The notes beneath the pieces are model-generated. The model saw nothing but the letters and a program-made list of their open reading frames with translations. It had not been told where the DNA came from and searched no databases. Below, in pieces: positions 20,286 to 31,929 of a stretch of DNA of 64,000 bases. Numbering within the stretch: the first letter of the stretch is position 1; every line of letters starts with the position of its first letter. Source of the DNA: Pollenia angustigena (taxonomy: Eukaryota; Arthropoda; Insecta; Diptera; Polleniidae); NCBI GenBank assembly GCA_930367215.1, contig OV884056.1, positions 55,242,308-55,306,307 on the forward strand, read 5' to 3'. The translations under genes and the position numbers were made by a program.

Positions 20286-22103
20286 ATACAAAGCACTGTT
20301 GTGATCTGACAATTCTTAAATTGTGCCGCCTCATTGAAAAAATTGTACCAAAGTATCATAAATTGTACCAAAATTTTCGTAAAAGTTATTTTAGCCAATT
20401 TTCATGTCAATACCAATATTTATAAGGAAGGTATGGCATTAAAAGCTATTTCCGAGAGAAGTAATTGTATGGAAGTTATCCTCAAATATGGACAGATTAC
20501 AATAAAATTGGCCTAAAGTTAATAAAAATATCAACACTATTCCGGAATGAAGTTTTTATAGGGGCTATTTGAAATTATCAACTGATTCTTACCATTTTCA
20601 GTAGGCTTATTGTACGTGTACCTTTGAGTAAATTCAATTACAAGAACAAGAGGTTGTTTTTAAATATTTATATGAACAACATTTTTAAAAGATAATTTTA
20701 ATAAGGTCAGGTACAAAACTCAATTTTCTAAAATTACTCCTAGTGCATTCGAAATTTACACTGTCTCTTCCACTGTTTTGCAGAAATAATCTTATAACAC
20801 AAATTGAACTTAAACTTGTTTGTCAATTTGTTTCGCTTTTTGGTGGGAGCATCTAAAATTATTGGAAAAATAAGGTAAAACAATATCCGTACCAGTTTCG
20901 ATAAATACCTGAATATCATGAACACAAATTAACAATTGTGCAATTTTTGGTAGTTCTGGTCAGGGCTGGAGACAAGGTATTGAAAATTTTATTATCGAAA
21001 AGCAAAGGGAGTTAATCCATTTCAAAGAAATAATTTAACCCTTAAATGCGCATTGTATCTTTAAAGATACAACCAATAAAACTGCTGCTACTTACACAAT
21101 TATTAAAAAAACTAAAAAAAAATTTGCTGATTACCACTAACAACACTTTTTTCTTTTATGCTGGATTAATTTTGTTATCAAAAATTTATCGTTTCTGAAA
21201 AATACAGAGCCGTAGATTCAAAATTTCAAAATTCGTACTTTTATAAATGAAGCTTAGTTTTACCCAATTTTATTTGCATTATTTCTTCACGAATTTACTC
21301 CAGAAAAATATATGCTGATTAAAATAGTGTTCTTAAACCATACAGAAATTTTCAATGCGGTCTGATTTATACTTTCGTCAAAAAATCGTATATAGTGGTT
21401 GTATCTTAAAAGACACATTGCGCATTCCACACAAATTAGGAATGTTGGCTGTTATTGTTCTATGTAGACTGTTTGTATTGTGCGTTCTTCTTGTTAAGTC
21501 ATTTGACATAAGTTCTTTTCGCTCGCTACTTAAATTTTTTTTATTATAATTATAATTACAAATATCGTCACCTTAAATGCAAAAGGTCTTATCTAACATT
21601 TTGAACATTTTACAGGATAAGTATTGCCTTAAACTATTTATAATTTATTTGTCTTCTATATTTCTTGTAAAACCTACCAGTTGCTTTGACAATGTTGCAC
21701 ATTATGGGAACTCTTAGTTTGGCCTTTTAGTGTTTACCATATAATACTAAAATGTTTTGTACACATTTGTGTTGATGCAATACATCAGAATCAATGATAA
21801 AGTCGATCTTTAATTAATGGCCTTTTGCGTTTTAGGTAACGATATGAATATGAATGCGTTCAGACGTATTGGTAGATCCAAAATGACAAAAGATAAAATA
21901 TGTAAAATTTCTTGAAACAGCGCAGAATTTCCTTATGACTGCACTGATAAAAATAGTGACGATGAAATTTAAATTCCAAAAAACAGTTTCCTCTAAAAAT
22001 TAAAATGTTTTCCTTATTGATAATGACTTTGATCCGGAGAAAGGATCGGAAAATATCGTTAGAGTTAGTTCATGACTCTTTTATTGCATTTATGAACGAT
22101 GAT

Positions 22104-22291
22104 AATCAGCCATGTCACAGAGTACAATTCCGTTCGAAAACGGAATTCATTCCGTATTTTGGTTTTTATGAACGGAATGAGAGTTTTCTCTATCAGAAAA
22201 GCCGAAAAACTATCAAAATATACTTTCTATCAATAAGCAAATAGGTTTTCTTCGATTCCGAACGGATTTGTACTCTGTGACATGGCTGAAT
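22104..22291. mobile_element. 182-bp MITE with CAGCCATGTCACAG ends and AAT duplication
   Basis: CAGCCATGTCACAGAGTACA (22107) is mirrored by TGTACTCTGTGACATGGCTG ending at 22288; the inverted repeat extends about 36 bp with few mismatches. AAT flanks both sides. It lies inside the piggyBac-like element. The 79-codon frame over it is a hairpin artefact. Confidence 0.8.
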
Positions 22292-22658
22292 ATTTTCTCA
22301 AGCCCAATACATTTTCCTGTAGCTGCACGATAAGTACCTGCTAAGGCTAGTACCCTTCTGTATCCTGGCCACGTACAATTTTGTACCTCAAAAACCCTAG
22401 TACCAAATTTGGGAACGGATACCTTCGTCCTATCCCGCGTTTCCAGAAATAGTTTATTATCAAATCCTACTGCATCCAGTTCCTCAACTGCGAGCTTACA
22501 AGAGTCGGCAGCTAATCAGTGCTCAATTCACTCACAGGCCTTACCATCAAGTCCAACGTCATTTGATTTACTTTCCTCAAAATTTCAAAATGTTTTCCTC
22601 GATCCAAAAGCTTCTGCAATTGAAAAAAATATCTAAAAAAAACAGGGTAATATGCAAT

Positions 22659-22924
22659 TCGTCAGTCAGCAAGGGCGATAGCTCTCTGCCTGATGATATC
22701 AAATCATTAGTTACTCCGTATCAGGCTTGTCGTTACTAATTACCTGAGAGATTGGAAAATTATATAATTGAGGAAACTTTGCGATTTGCTACGAAAGATG
22801 ATCCTTCAATGTTTTAGAATTGCGAAAGATAATTGGTATTTTACATAATATGAGATATTTCAACCTACATAACTCGAGAGACTATTGGTCAAATAATAAT
22901 GATAGGTTAGTGGAATTATTATAA
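22659..22924 (+). pseudogene. piggyBac-type transposase fragment (DDE_Tnp_1_7), broken
   Basis: One frame from 22659 encodes SLPDDIKSLVTPYQACRY, a stop at 22737, then LPERLENYIIEETLRFATKD and a second stop at 22815. The reading then shifts to the frame starting 22817, which gives ELRKIIGILHNMRYFNLHNS and RDYWSNNNDRLVELL up to a TAA at 22922. This follows the start of the piggyBac transposase core in order: a 'TP...F' lead-in, an '(E)ET.R(Y/F)A' helix, 'EL.K.IGI...M', then '(R)DYWS'. The catalytic aspartates lie further on and are absent. Upstream, 22409-22636 holds a Ser-rich frame that may be the unconserved N-terminal part; this is uncertain. It is non-functional. Confidence 0.75.
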
Positions 22925-22949
22925 TCTTTAAGATATTAGATGTATTTAG

Positions 22950-23245
22950 AACTAGCGGATACCCGGCTTCTGCTACTACGTTCCCCCTTTATGTAGTCCC
23001 CTTTTGTAAAACATTCATAGCTTATGTGCCTATCTAAATAGGGATTTATTTGATTTAAATTTCATTCGAATCTGTTAGATAGTTTTGGAGAGGAAGATAT
23101 TTCCCCCTACCTCCCCCGTGATCCTATTTCTTACAAAATGTATACCTAATGTATACATATAAGTAGGGATTAAATTCTGTTGCATAGTTTCGGAGAGGCA
23201 GAAATTGCCCCCTAACTCCCCTCGTGGTCCTAGTTTTATTAATTT
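22950..23245 (+). repeat. INE-1-like family A relic with tandem modules
   Basis: ACTAGCGGATACCCGGCTTC is followed by two tandem copies of a module containing AGTTT(T/C)GGAGAGG(A/C)AGA and 'CCCCCTACCTCCCC...GT...GTCCTA'. It corresponds to the middle of the repeat at 11201. It lies in the piggyBac-like element, after the transposase fragment. Confidence 0.55.
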
Positions 23246-23760
23246 AATACAATCACAGTAATTTTGAATTTTATTCATATTAAAAATAAACTGCACTTAA
23301 AAAATCCTTTCATTAATGCGTTTCTCTTTGTGTGTGGAGTGCGCAGTGTATCTCTAAGATACAACCAGTTTTTCCTTAATAAAACTACAACAAAACAAAA
23401 AATTTAAAAAATAAAAACCGCAGTTTTTAATTTTTTTCTTATTTACGTTCAATATATTTTTTTCATTAAGTTACAAGACGTTGCGCATTTAAGGGTTAAT
23501 TGTACCAAAAAAGGAATGAATTGTACCAGTGTACCAAAAAAGTTTCGATTGTACCCGATTTGGTACAATTGTACCATAAATCCCATCAGTGATACAATGT
23601 ATAATACTGTAAACTGGCCTTTAGTCATTATTTATACTTTTGACAGCAACTTGGCTTTTTCTAAGGTGCTTTGAAGTCGACGTCGTGTAGAAATGACTAT
23701 GTTTTAGTCGACAGGAAATTTTACGATAAAAGTAAAAAACATTTTAATTAGAGTGTAAAT

Positions 23761-24409
23761 CAGGGCTGTGCTGGAAATCGACAACGTAAAACGCAGGAAT
23801 TTGGAAGCTGTTTTTAATACACTTTTAATCTAACTTTTATCATTTTGGTTATAAAATTCTGTTAAATAGAGAAATGTTTATCCCTTTACAGCGTCATGTT
23901 GTATTTCTGTAACATACCCTTACCTTAAAGTAAGTGTAAAAATATTATATATGCTAGCATAGCCAGATGTTGCAGTTTGGCAACGAAGCATTCTTGCGGT
24001 TTAAAAACTATATGTTTTCTAAACAGCAACAAGTTTGTATTAATTTCATTCAAGTGACACGCGTGTAGAAATTTGTTGTGCACTCTTTGAATTAATTTTC
24101 AAAAAATTATTTTTTTAAGTAATAGCAATATTTAGCTATTGAAATTTGTTTGAGTGAAAGGTATGAGGATATATTTTAATAATCAATTACTAATTTTTTT
24201 CGCAAAACCAATTTCGTTTACGTTTTATACTGATTTTTGTTTGTTGTATATATGCAACATTGCCTATTGAGGTGTATTATTTTACTATTTTTTCAACATT
24301 GTGAATGACTTTTCATTAGTATCAAAATGAGCCGTTATTGTCATAAAATTCTTTTGTTACAGAAATTTTATTAACAAAAGTTGCGTTTTCGACTTCCAGC
24401 ACACGCCTG
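23761..24409. mobile_element. hAT-like MITE with CAGGGCTGTGCTGGAA ends, 649 bp
   Basis: CAGGGCTGTGCTGGAAATCG at 23761 matches the reverse complement of the right end, CAGGCGTGTGCTGGAAGTCG (ending 24409). Both then continue with (A/AA)ACG. The flanking 8-mers do not match, so either the duplication has decayed or one end is displaced. No coding sequence. Confidence 0.65.
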
Positions 24410-26418
24410 AATATGTACGTTTAAAATAAGAAATGCAAATTTAAAAGAAGTGAGGGACAGAAATTTTATTAAAATGTAACTATTGAAACTTAATATTCAA
24501 ATTAGTCCACAAACCTGAGTAAAAAAAATTCATTTTACACTTCGGCAAAATGCCCACTACGGAATAACACTTGAAGAACTAAAGCCGTTAAGAAAAATAC
24601 TTAATTTTTAATTTATTTTTTTCACTTTTAGTTTTTTAAACGTCGACACAACTTTCCTTTAGAATACCAAATTAACGTCGAAGTGATGTAGTTAGTCATC
24701 AACTTGATGCGACAACTTAACATTTACTTCGACATCGACAACGACTTACATTATAGGGGTGATTATATTTATTGAACAAAAAATGATAAAAAAAAATCAA
24801 AATATAAAAGAAAAAAAATTATATACATACTCAACTAAGATCGTATCCTTTTGTAAGATTTTCTGATAACGCTTCTTGTAGACTGGGCTGAGTGTATTGG
24901 TTATAAATGGTGTTCCAGGCACAATGACAACTTAATGGAGCCGTTATACTCCAACACATATAGATGTGACATAACTTTATTGATTATAATTTGTTTGGAT
25001 TTATTTTTTTATATTTTCAATTTTAACGAAACAAATATATAAAAAAAAAAAGTTTAATAAGTATATATTTTTAAATATTTTTTTTTATATTAATAAAAGA
25101 TCAAGAAAAATAATATAACTGAAACGTTGTTTATATAAAATTTCATTATTTTAAATGATTTTGTTTTGATTTTGTTATAAATTTATGAAAAATTACTTAA
25201 AAATTACAAACTTTTAAAAATGTTATAGTTTTTTTGATTATGGTGCTTTTTAAAAATAAATTTTTAGGTAAGTAAACAGTTGGCAACCTTATTTATGTTT
25301 CTCTTTTTTTAATGAAGGACAACAACACCCAGAGTTGCCGGAAAACTTTTGACTTATGTCCCAAATTTAAATTTTTTAGTCTACAAAACCACCCTAAAAA
25401 ATCTCCTGTTTTGGCATAAAAGAGTTCAATAAATGGAAAACAGTCTTTCAACATTGCAAGATGTAACTGGAGCATATTTGAAAACTAATAGTTCAGATGG
25501 AGAAAGGTTGTCAACAAATCCATCCGTCTCACTTTCATTAAAATATGAGTAGTCCACTTTTAGAGAAAATCGATTAAAACAGTTTTTAAAAATTGATTAA
25601 TCAGAAATAACGCGTAACTTACGGAGTTTTGTACGAGATTGATAAGGGCTTAGGTATGCATTTTAAAAAAGATATAAAAAGGCGGCTTGCACAGAATTTT
25701 TATTAATATTTTCCTTAGCACTGTCAATTAAGTCTAAGCTTTCATTTATAGAAAGTCCTTTTGTTTTTAATTTCAAGAGACTTGAGCAGATTCATTACAA
25801 GTGCGCTTTTGTGTACACTAAGTCACTTTTTACGTCCGATTTTTACAACATTCATTTAGCATTTCGTAAGATTCTACCTCATATTCCCTAAGCTTATTCA
25901 AAAATTTATTCTAGGTTGTTAAAAAAAAAGCATTTTTTGGCATGCTGGACCAAAAATGGCTTTTTAACCAAATAATTGAAGAAATAGCAAAAATTACAAA
26001 AAAAAAATGGAATGTGCCATAAAAAACTTTCCTTGGTGATCTAAGATTGTTATCCTTTTTCGCCCATTTTATTTTCGATAACATTTCATTGTCTGAAAGA
26101 ATATCATGTTTTTATAAAGAAAATCGATACTTGATGTAACCAAAATATTATCACTATTTTCTATAATAAATATAAAGAATAATCAGAATTTGTGTTTGTA
26201 AAAAGCAAATCATATGTGTATAAGTGGCAAAAGAGTTAGCAAATTTGCAACCATTTCATATCACAAAGTTTTAAGAAATATAGTTTTAAACTATGTGGAA
26301 AATTGTATCAATTTGAAAACTAATTGACTTATTTCCGATATTTTGTTGAAGGCGTTTTAAAATTAGTTTTAAAATCCACTTAAACGGTTATAGAAATTAC
26401 AGTTCAAAATTATGTTTA
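24410..26418. other. No gene recognised; one uninterpreted coding-like patch
   Basis: Mostly AT-rich. Around 24700-24770 and 23660-23720 short GTCGA(C/T)GTCG-type motifs might be the ends of an older element around 23761-24409; weak. At 25430-25560 a plus-strand frame beginning ATGGAAAACAGTCTTTC reads for about 40 codons and is not recognised. Confidence 0.35.
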
Positions 26419-26419
26419 A

Positions 26420-26718
26420 GGCGGTAAAACGCCACTACAACGAAACCCTTTTGTAATTATTGGTCTGAAACCCGATTCAATCATTTTCAATACACTACGC
26501 AAGCTATGTTGTACCACAATGTTAAGAAATTATTACAATCATTTCAATTTCCTTTGAGAACAGATGAAACGCAAACACGGGTTTCCTACACGCCGGTTTC
26601 AATGGAACTGATTTAAAAGGTGTTTCAAAATGGTCGCGTAATATATGGTCTCTCAAAGGAGTCAAAACTCAAAAATAACTAGGAGTTGCAGTTTCGTTGC
26701 TGTTACGTTTTACCGTCT
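26420..26718. mobile_element. MITE with GGTAAAACG...AACGAAAC arms, about 300 bp
   Basis: GGCGGTAAAACGCCACTACA (26420) continues with ACGAAAC. It pairs with GTTTCGTTGCTGTTACGTTT then TACCGTC ending about 26717. No unambiguous duplication. Confidence 0.6.
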
Positions 26719-27207
26719 GTTCTAGGCTTAACTGTACAATTGTACAAAATCCTCTTACAAAACCTTTTAATCATTTTTACATTTTTCTTTATGTTAAGTT
26801 CCTTACCCTAGGTCTACACTAAAGATAAATATCTCAGCCAGTTGGCAATAACGTCGGCAGAATAACAAAGCAATATTGCTTATTGCTCAGCTTATGTTAA
26901 AGGCATGGGAAAACGTATTTATGTTAACTCATAATTTGAAAAACATCAAGGAAAAAGGTGCAGTGTAAAAACTGGCGCTTTCTTGCAAAAATTATTTTTA
27001 TTGATATAAATTCTTTCTTATTCGACTTTATTATTAAAATGTATATTAATTTGTTTAAGCTTAAGGTCTTTTTTATATAAAAATATTAATTTTACTTGAA
27101 AAAAAAAAAAAAATTAATAAAATTCATATTTTGTATATAAAAACGAACTCAAACTTAAACAAACTAATATAAATTTAAATAATTAAGGTCGAATAAGAAA
27201 AAAGTAA

Positions 27208-27725
27208 TACAGTCAAATCCCGATAATTCGTACCCCGATAAATCGTAATTCCCGATAATTCGTAATAAACTGTCGGTCCCTTGAAAAAATCTCGTTAATT
27301 CGTAAATTTTCCATACATTTTGGTCCCCTCGATAATTCGTAATTTTTTTTCAAATAAAATCTTCTTTACCTCTTATAAATCGTAATTGTTTGCTTACTAC
27401 CACTTATAATTCGTAATAAAAACAACAAAAACATGGAAAGAATGATTTTTTGTTTACCACTATTTTATTTTTGCGTGGGTTTTTGCTTGTGTGTGGATTT
27501 ATTTTCTTAAGATCAGTTTGTTACATACATAATTTTTATATAGAATTTTAATATATTTTAGTTTTAACAACTGTTTTTTATGTTTTTTTTATCGTTTTAG
27601 TAAATAAATTGAAAAACCACGTTTATTCGTATTTATTTTATTTTAACCCCGTTAAATCGAAACCCCTATAATTCGTAAGGAATGGCCGGTCCCTTGCGAT
27701 TACGAATTATCGGGATTCTACTGTA
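27208..27725. mobile_element. pogo/Tigger-like MITE, 514 bp
   Basis: CAGTCAAATCCCGATAATTC (27210) matches the reverse complement of the right end, CAGTAGAATCCCGATAATTC (ending 27723). Both sides carry TA. CAGT-starting ends with a TA duplication fit the pogo/Tigger branch of Tc1/mariner. The phrase GATAATTCGTA and variants recur about six times near the left end. There is no transposase. Confidence 0.82.
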
Positions 27726-27783
27726 GTTTTTACATTATCGAATATCCTTGTGTATGAATAATTTTAAGGTTTATTATTACTTA

Positions 27784-28616
27784 AGGCTGGTCTAACCATA
27801 ATGCACGATGTTAACTGTGAGTCACACCGTAACGACAAATTTTTGCCTAAATTAATTTGTCATTTCTTGGTATCAGTGCCAAATTCAACCATGGAGAGGT
27901 ACAGCATGCAGCGCGTTAAGATTGCTGAAGCCTTTTACGAAAATGGGCGTTCAAATCAAAAATACATTTTGTGCACATCTTGATTTTTTTGGTCCACAAT
28001 CGGGATATTTGTGTGCAAATTTTAGCAAACCGGCTCTGTAGGAAATGTGAAAACGCCTGTGCATGCATGCTTGGTGCGGTTTATGGCCAGGCGGCATCAT
28101 CGCCAAGCAGTTACTGTGAATCGTGTTTGCTATCGCGAGCTGATAACGGATTTCTTTTTGCCAGAAATTGAGGATATGGACCTGGACGATAAGTAGTTCC
28201 AAAAGAATGTGTCACAAGGCCAACGCAACAATGGCTCTTCTGCACAAGAAATTCAATGTCCATGCTAACTCGCCGTCACGATCATATGATTTGACATCGT
28301 TGGCCTTCTTTCTTTGGTAATATTTAAAATAAAAAGTGTACGTCAATAAGCCAAGAACAATTAAGAGCTAAAGGATTAGATAATATGACACTTTAAGGAC
28401 ATTGCATCTCAATTATGTCTCAGAGGCATTGAAAATATGGACCATAGGACAAAGGTATGCAATCGAAGCCGCGACGAGCATTTGGCCGATATTTTGTCTC
28501 ACGCATAGTTGTCATAGATCCTTCTATATAATAATAAAAAAAAATTCAGATTATTCTCTAAAAACTTTTTGTTTTATTCACAATTAACATTGTAAATTAT
28601 GGTTGGACCACCCTGA
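27784..28616 (+). mobile_element. mariner-like element relic, 0.83 kb
   Basis: AGGCTGGTCTAACCATAAT (27784) is mirrored by ATTATGGTTGGACCACCCT (ending about 28614). A TA precedes the left end. It encloses a shredded transposase (27891-28505). It lies within the foldback MITE at 26810-29312. Confidence 0.8.
27891..28505 (+). pseudogene. mariner-like transposase, deleted and frameshifted
   Basis: The start MERYSMQRVKIAEAFYENGR is the N-terminal helix-turn-helix lead of this mariner group. After a large deletion, WCGLWPGGII (near 28062) is followed in other frames by VNRVCYRELITDFFLPEIED (28107-28170) and a patch like 'YDLTSLAFFLW' (28285-28318). The C-terminal tail (VYVNKPRTIK) is also readable near 28340. 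The first catalytic Asp region is missing. The Asp of the 'DL' near the third catalytic site is readable but out of frame with the start. Families of this type encode about 340 residues; here no frame exceeds 85 codons. A certain pseudogene. Confidence 0.78.
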
Positions 28617-29094
28617 ATATTTAACCTTTGATTGCTCAACAATAAAGTGAATTAAGGCAATATAGCAATAATTCCATCAATGTAAATAGCCGTTGTGAAC
28701 TTCGTCCGAAAAATATCTTTACATATAAAACGAAAAATGTTAAAATAACAGTAATAATAATAAGATAGTCTCTTTTTTGTAACAAACATGCCTAATATAC
28801 TTTGTTCACATACAACAAGATAACGCAAGATTTTTTTAATTGAAAGTTTCCATACGTTTTTTGTCGTATATCCACAATTATGCTACATACGATATTATAA
28901 CGAATTAAATTTTTCGCAAAAATGGATATACAACAAAATGGCTTCGTAATATCTCATTAACTATAAGAGATAGAGACGTGAGGATTGCGCAGATCGATAG
29001 ATCTGTTAAATTTACCAGAGGAAACGGTCCTATCTCATTTTTTTCGATTTTGTGATATACGACAAGATAACTCCGGAACGACGATTTTACAAAT
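28617..29094. other. Unassigned repeat-like stretch within the nest
   Basis: ACAACAAGATAACGCAAGA and GACAAGATAACTCCGGAACG are related motifs about 250 bp apart, beside GTATAT(C/G)CAC/GATATACG. No termini were resolved. Confidence 0.35.
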
Positions 29095-29312
29095 TTAATT
29101 TTTTTCTCACACAATTTGCTTTTATATTTTTCTTTTTTGCTTCTTTTTTCTCAATTGATAACCAAATTTGACGTGTTATGTAAGCAATAATTGTCAACGA
29201 AAATGGACTAACAATTATTGCAACATAAATTGTCGGCAATAAATATGTACAAGAAATTGCTGTCTACATTAAAGATAACATAGTTTTGACATTTATGGTA
29301 TAGACGGGCAGT

Positions 29313-30841
29313 TAGATTTCTGGGAATAAATATTCCTTAATTTTTTAAATGGGATAAATTCCCCTATCTGGCAACACTGATAACACCAATCCTTTTAAAC
29401 TGGCATATATAACAATAAAAATCTTAATGTCAAACAGAAGTCATATGTTAATTTGTCAAAAGGAAAACGACAAAAATAATCATAACAATAAAAAATTCCC
29501 CAAGCTAATTTTTTGTTTCCTTTATTTATTTATTTTTTTTTTTGTGACAATTCTCATTGGAAATAAAATTCGAAAATGGTAGAGGATTTAAAGGCTTTTT
29601 TTATTAAAAAAAATTATATCATTTTAATTATACGAAATGAAACAACACCGGAAATATCAAAAATAAAATTTTTACATGCACTTGATAAAAAAAAATACAT
29701 ATGTATGTAGGTATTTAAATAAATACAAAAATATGCCTGTAGAAATAAAACCTGTTTCTTTCTTTACAAAGAACAGTGAAAAGGTAAAAAACCTTTAAAT
29801 AAAGTTTAAGTTTTTGTTCTTTTTAAACAGGCTTTTCTGAAATGAATAAAAGAAAGAAATTCACCAACTAATCAATCATATTTTTTTTTCTTCTGGTCTT
29901 TAGTTTTTCAGGCTAGTTAGTTCGTGGTCTTGGGCCAACGGTGCAGACAAAATACACACATATGTATACATACAATTTCTTATACATTTTTTTATACACC
30001 ATGTGTTTGTTTGTTTGTGTATAAACTTGCAGGGAAAATTGTTTATATACACAAAAAGATATGTACCAGCTGATTTTAAAAGTCAAAGACTTCATAAATA
30101 AACAAACTAAACTTAATGTAAAACCAAATAGTAGAAAGATGGTACAAAAGAAAACATGTGATAAAAACCAATAACAAAATAAATGATAGACATAATATTA
30201 ACACAACTCAATTCAACACATTACTCATATTACTCATACTCTCAGATGTTGGAAATATGGTTAGAGAAAAAATACAAAATAAATAAGTAATAATGATAAA
30301 TATGATAGGTAGAAGGCGATCATATTTTATACTTCAATAAACTATACATATGTATGTACATATGTATGTATGTCTATAAAATTTGCCTCAAGTTAAATGA
30401 ATCATAAACATGTATTTAACCCTGGAAAACTACTTTTAAATAGTTAAAAAAATACATTTTCAACGAAATTATATTAGCTGCATAATATTTTGTCTGTCAA
30501 TTTCATAGAATTATAATACTCCAGAAATTTTGCGATTTACACAAAATAAACCTTCTATTTATTCTGTAGCACATTTTTTTTCTTTTATTTAAAAAAAAAA
30601 ATAATTTTTAATAAATTTTTATAAAGCAACACTTAAAATCTCTTTAATTCTGGCTTAGAAAAACTACAAACTGATGCTTTAAATGAGTTTTGCCAACTCT
30701 TTCTGGCCAATTATGGCTAAAATTTAATTAATATAATTTAAAAAAAGCCAAAAAATAAGCCTGAAAAATTTAAAATTTTTTTTTCAGTACCTACTTTACA
30801 TAATAAGAAAACCAAACTTACATAAACTATAAACAAAGTGA
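29313..30841. other. No gene recognised; microsatellite-like runs
   Basis: AT-rich spacer with CATATGTATGTA repeats at about 29698-29711 and 30348-30372. It has no coding signal. Confidence 0.45.
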
Positions 30842-31035
30842 ACTCTAATTTGGTTTAACAGACTATAGTATAAGCTGAAAGCTCAAGTGACATACCCGCT
30901 TTGAGTTTAGAAGACGGAACATATTAACTTTATTTCAGTTTATAATTTGCAATTGTGTCCCGCCTGCTAAAAATAATCCGGTTATTTAAATGTGGCTCTT
31001 AGCTCATAATATAGTCTGTTAAATCGAAGTGGAGT
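30842..31035. mobile_element. 194-bp MITE with long imperfect inverted repeat
   Basis: Left arm from 30842 (ACTCTAATTTGGTTTAACAG, then ACTATAGTAT) pairs with the right arm ending at 31035 (reverse complement ACTCCACTTCGATTTAACAG, then ACTATATTAT). The arms are about 55 bp. No clear duplication. Confidence 0.65.
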
Positions 31036-31289
31036 AGAGAGAAAAACCTTTCTAAGGACACTTAGGAGGGTTTCAAAGACGAATACAATGGCACTTCAAA
31101 TGTCGCAATCTATCCAGCCTTTTGGAAGATATGAGGTAGTAATGAACTTTACATACATACATATGTATGACAGTCAGGTCAAAAGTGATTAAAATTTTTT
31201 TTTTTTTTTAATACCTATATGTAGACTAAAAATGGCTTAACAAGATTTAATACAAAAAACGCTTTGATGTTAATTAACCGTTTAGCAAG

Positions 31290-31660
31290 AAACAAGTTAA
31301 GAGTGCTATATACACCACGATGCGATAATAACAGAAAGTTATATAAAAACCGTTCTTTATATAAAACTAAATTTATTTTGTGCCGCTCCCACTTCTTCAC
31401 TCCCGCCCACATTTTGTCAGATGTTGTGTACCTAATTTGGAAATTTTCGAATTGCCTCTCTCTAGATCTATATAAATATACCGTCTTCTTTAATTCCGCC
31501 CACATTTTGTCACCTCTTTTCGTTTTCCAGATAAACATAATAAAAATAGAAAAAACAACAAGGGATTTATGGGTAAAATTAGTAATAAGCATTCGTGATT
31601 TTTTGCTTATTTCTCAGCCATTTGTGGATTGATCAGGCTGAATTTCAATAGGGGTGTCAA
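31290..31660 (+). repeat. INE-1-like dispersed repeat, family B, decayed
   Basis: AGTGCTATATACACCACGAT, then AACCGTTCTTTATATA, 'CCCGCCCACATTTTGTC' twice and CTCAGCCATTTGTGGATTGA follow the order of the repeats at 47280 and 51254. Open frames of about 120 codons on both strands over this block are chance products. Confidence 0.65.
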
Positions 31661-31929
31661 ATGGATATATTAAGGCAAGCCAGAATATTTAAAGAAGAAC
31701 CAACAAGCAAAATCAACACAATACAAAATATACATTTCCCCAAGCTTAAGTATTCATATCACATCACAAATGGTATTTTGTATCATATTTTCTACCATTA
31801 TAATTTGGTTTTCATGCTGTTGTACCAGTAAAAAAAACTTTGAGATATTTGAATTTCATTTTTTTTATTCGGTTCACGCTTTTGCATTAAAAAGCAATTA
31901 CATTCATTATTGGCCTGCAAAGGTCCGCA

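Larger units (their letters stand above)
21035..23499 (+). mobile_element. piggyBac-like transposon, 2457 bp, degenerate
   Basis: TTAA at 21035-21038 and 23496-23499 flanks an element starting CCCTTAAATGCGCA and ending TGCGCATTTAAGGG. TTAA targeting with CCC termini is diagnostic of piggyBac. Subterminal inverted motifs (GATACAACC with GCGCA(T/G)T) recur at about 21047-21074, 21397-21430 and 23333-23366, giving folded arms. A frameshifted transposase fragment lies at 22659-22924. The total length includes a 182-bp MITE and an INE-1-like scrap, so the ancestor was shorter. Confidence 0.82.
20286..23599. mobile_element. hAT-like shell interrupted by a piggyBac-like element
   Basis: The left end is CACTGTTGTGATCTGACAAT at 20294. 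The reverse complement of the right end is CACTGATGGGATTTATGGTA (ending 23591). Flanks are ATACAAAG (20286-20293) and ATACAATG (23592-23599), 7 of 8 matching. Sub-terminal repeats of ATTGTACC occur on both sides (20340-20375 and 23507-23575). Excluding the nested element, about 0.84 kb remains, with no transposase. A scrap of INE-1-like family A is at about 20555-20640. Confidence 0.68.
26810..29312. mobile_element. TTACCC-end foldback MITE, split by later insertions
   Basis: The left portion 26810-27200 starts TTACCCTAGGTCTACACTAA. The right portion 29095-29312 ends near GTATAGACGGGCAG. Each is the reverse complement of the corresponding part of the element at 43864-45314. Between them sit a pogo-like MITE (27210-27723), a mariner relic (27784-28616) and about 480 bp of unassigned repeat. 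A palindromic centre (GTTTAAGCTTAAGGTC / CAAACTTAAACAAAC) is at about 27050-27165. The segment at 26860-26890 is the empty site for the MITE inserted at 44586. Confidence 0.72.

Noticed and set aside
23630..24775. Possible older element enclosing the 23761 MITE, with GTCGACGTCG-type ends
   Set aside because: The candidate ends align over too few bases and in doubtful order.
25293..25475. 60-codon minus-strand frame
   Set aside because: No recognisable motif; the plus strand of the same region also reads open, so neither can be supported.
31215..31632. Open frames of 125 and 122 codons on opposite strands
   Set aside because: They overlap each other and lie over an INE-1-like repeat; neither resembles a protein family.
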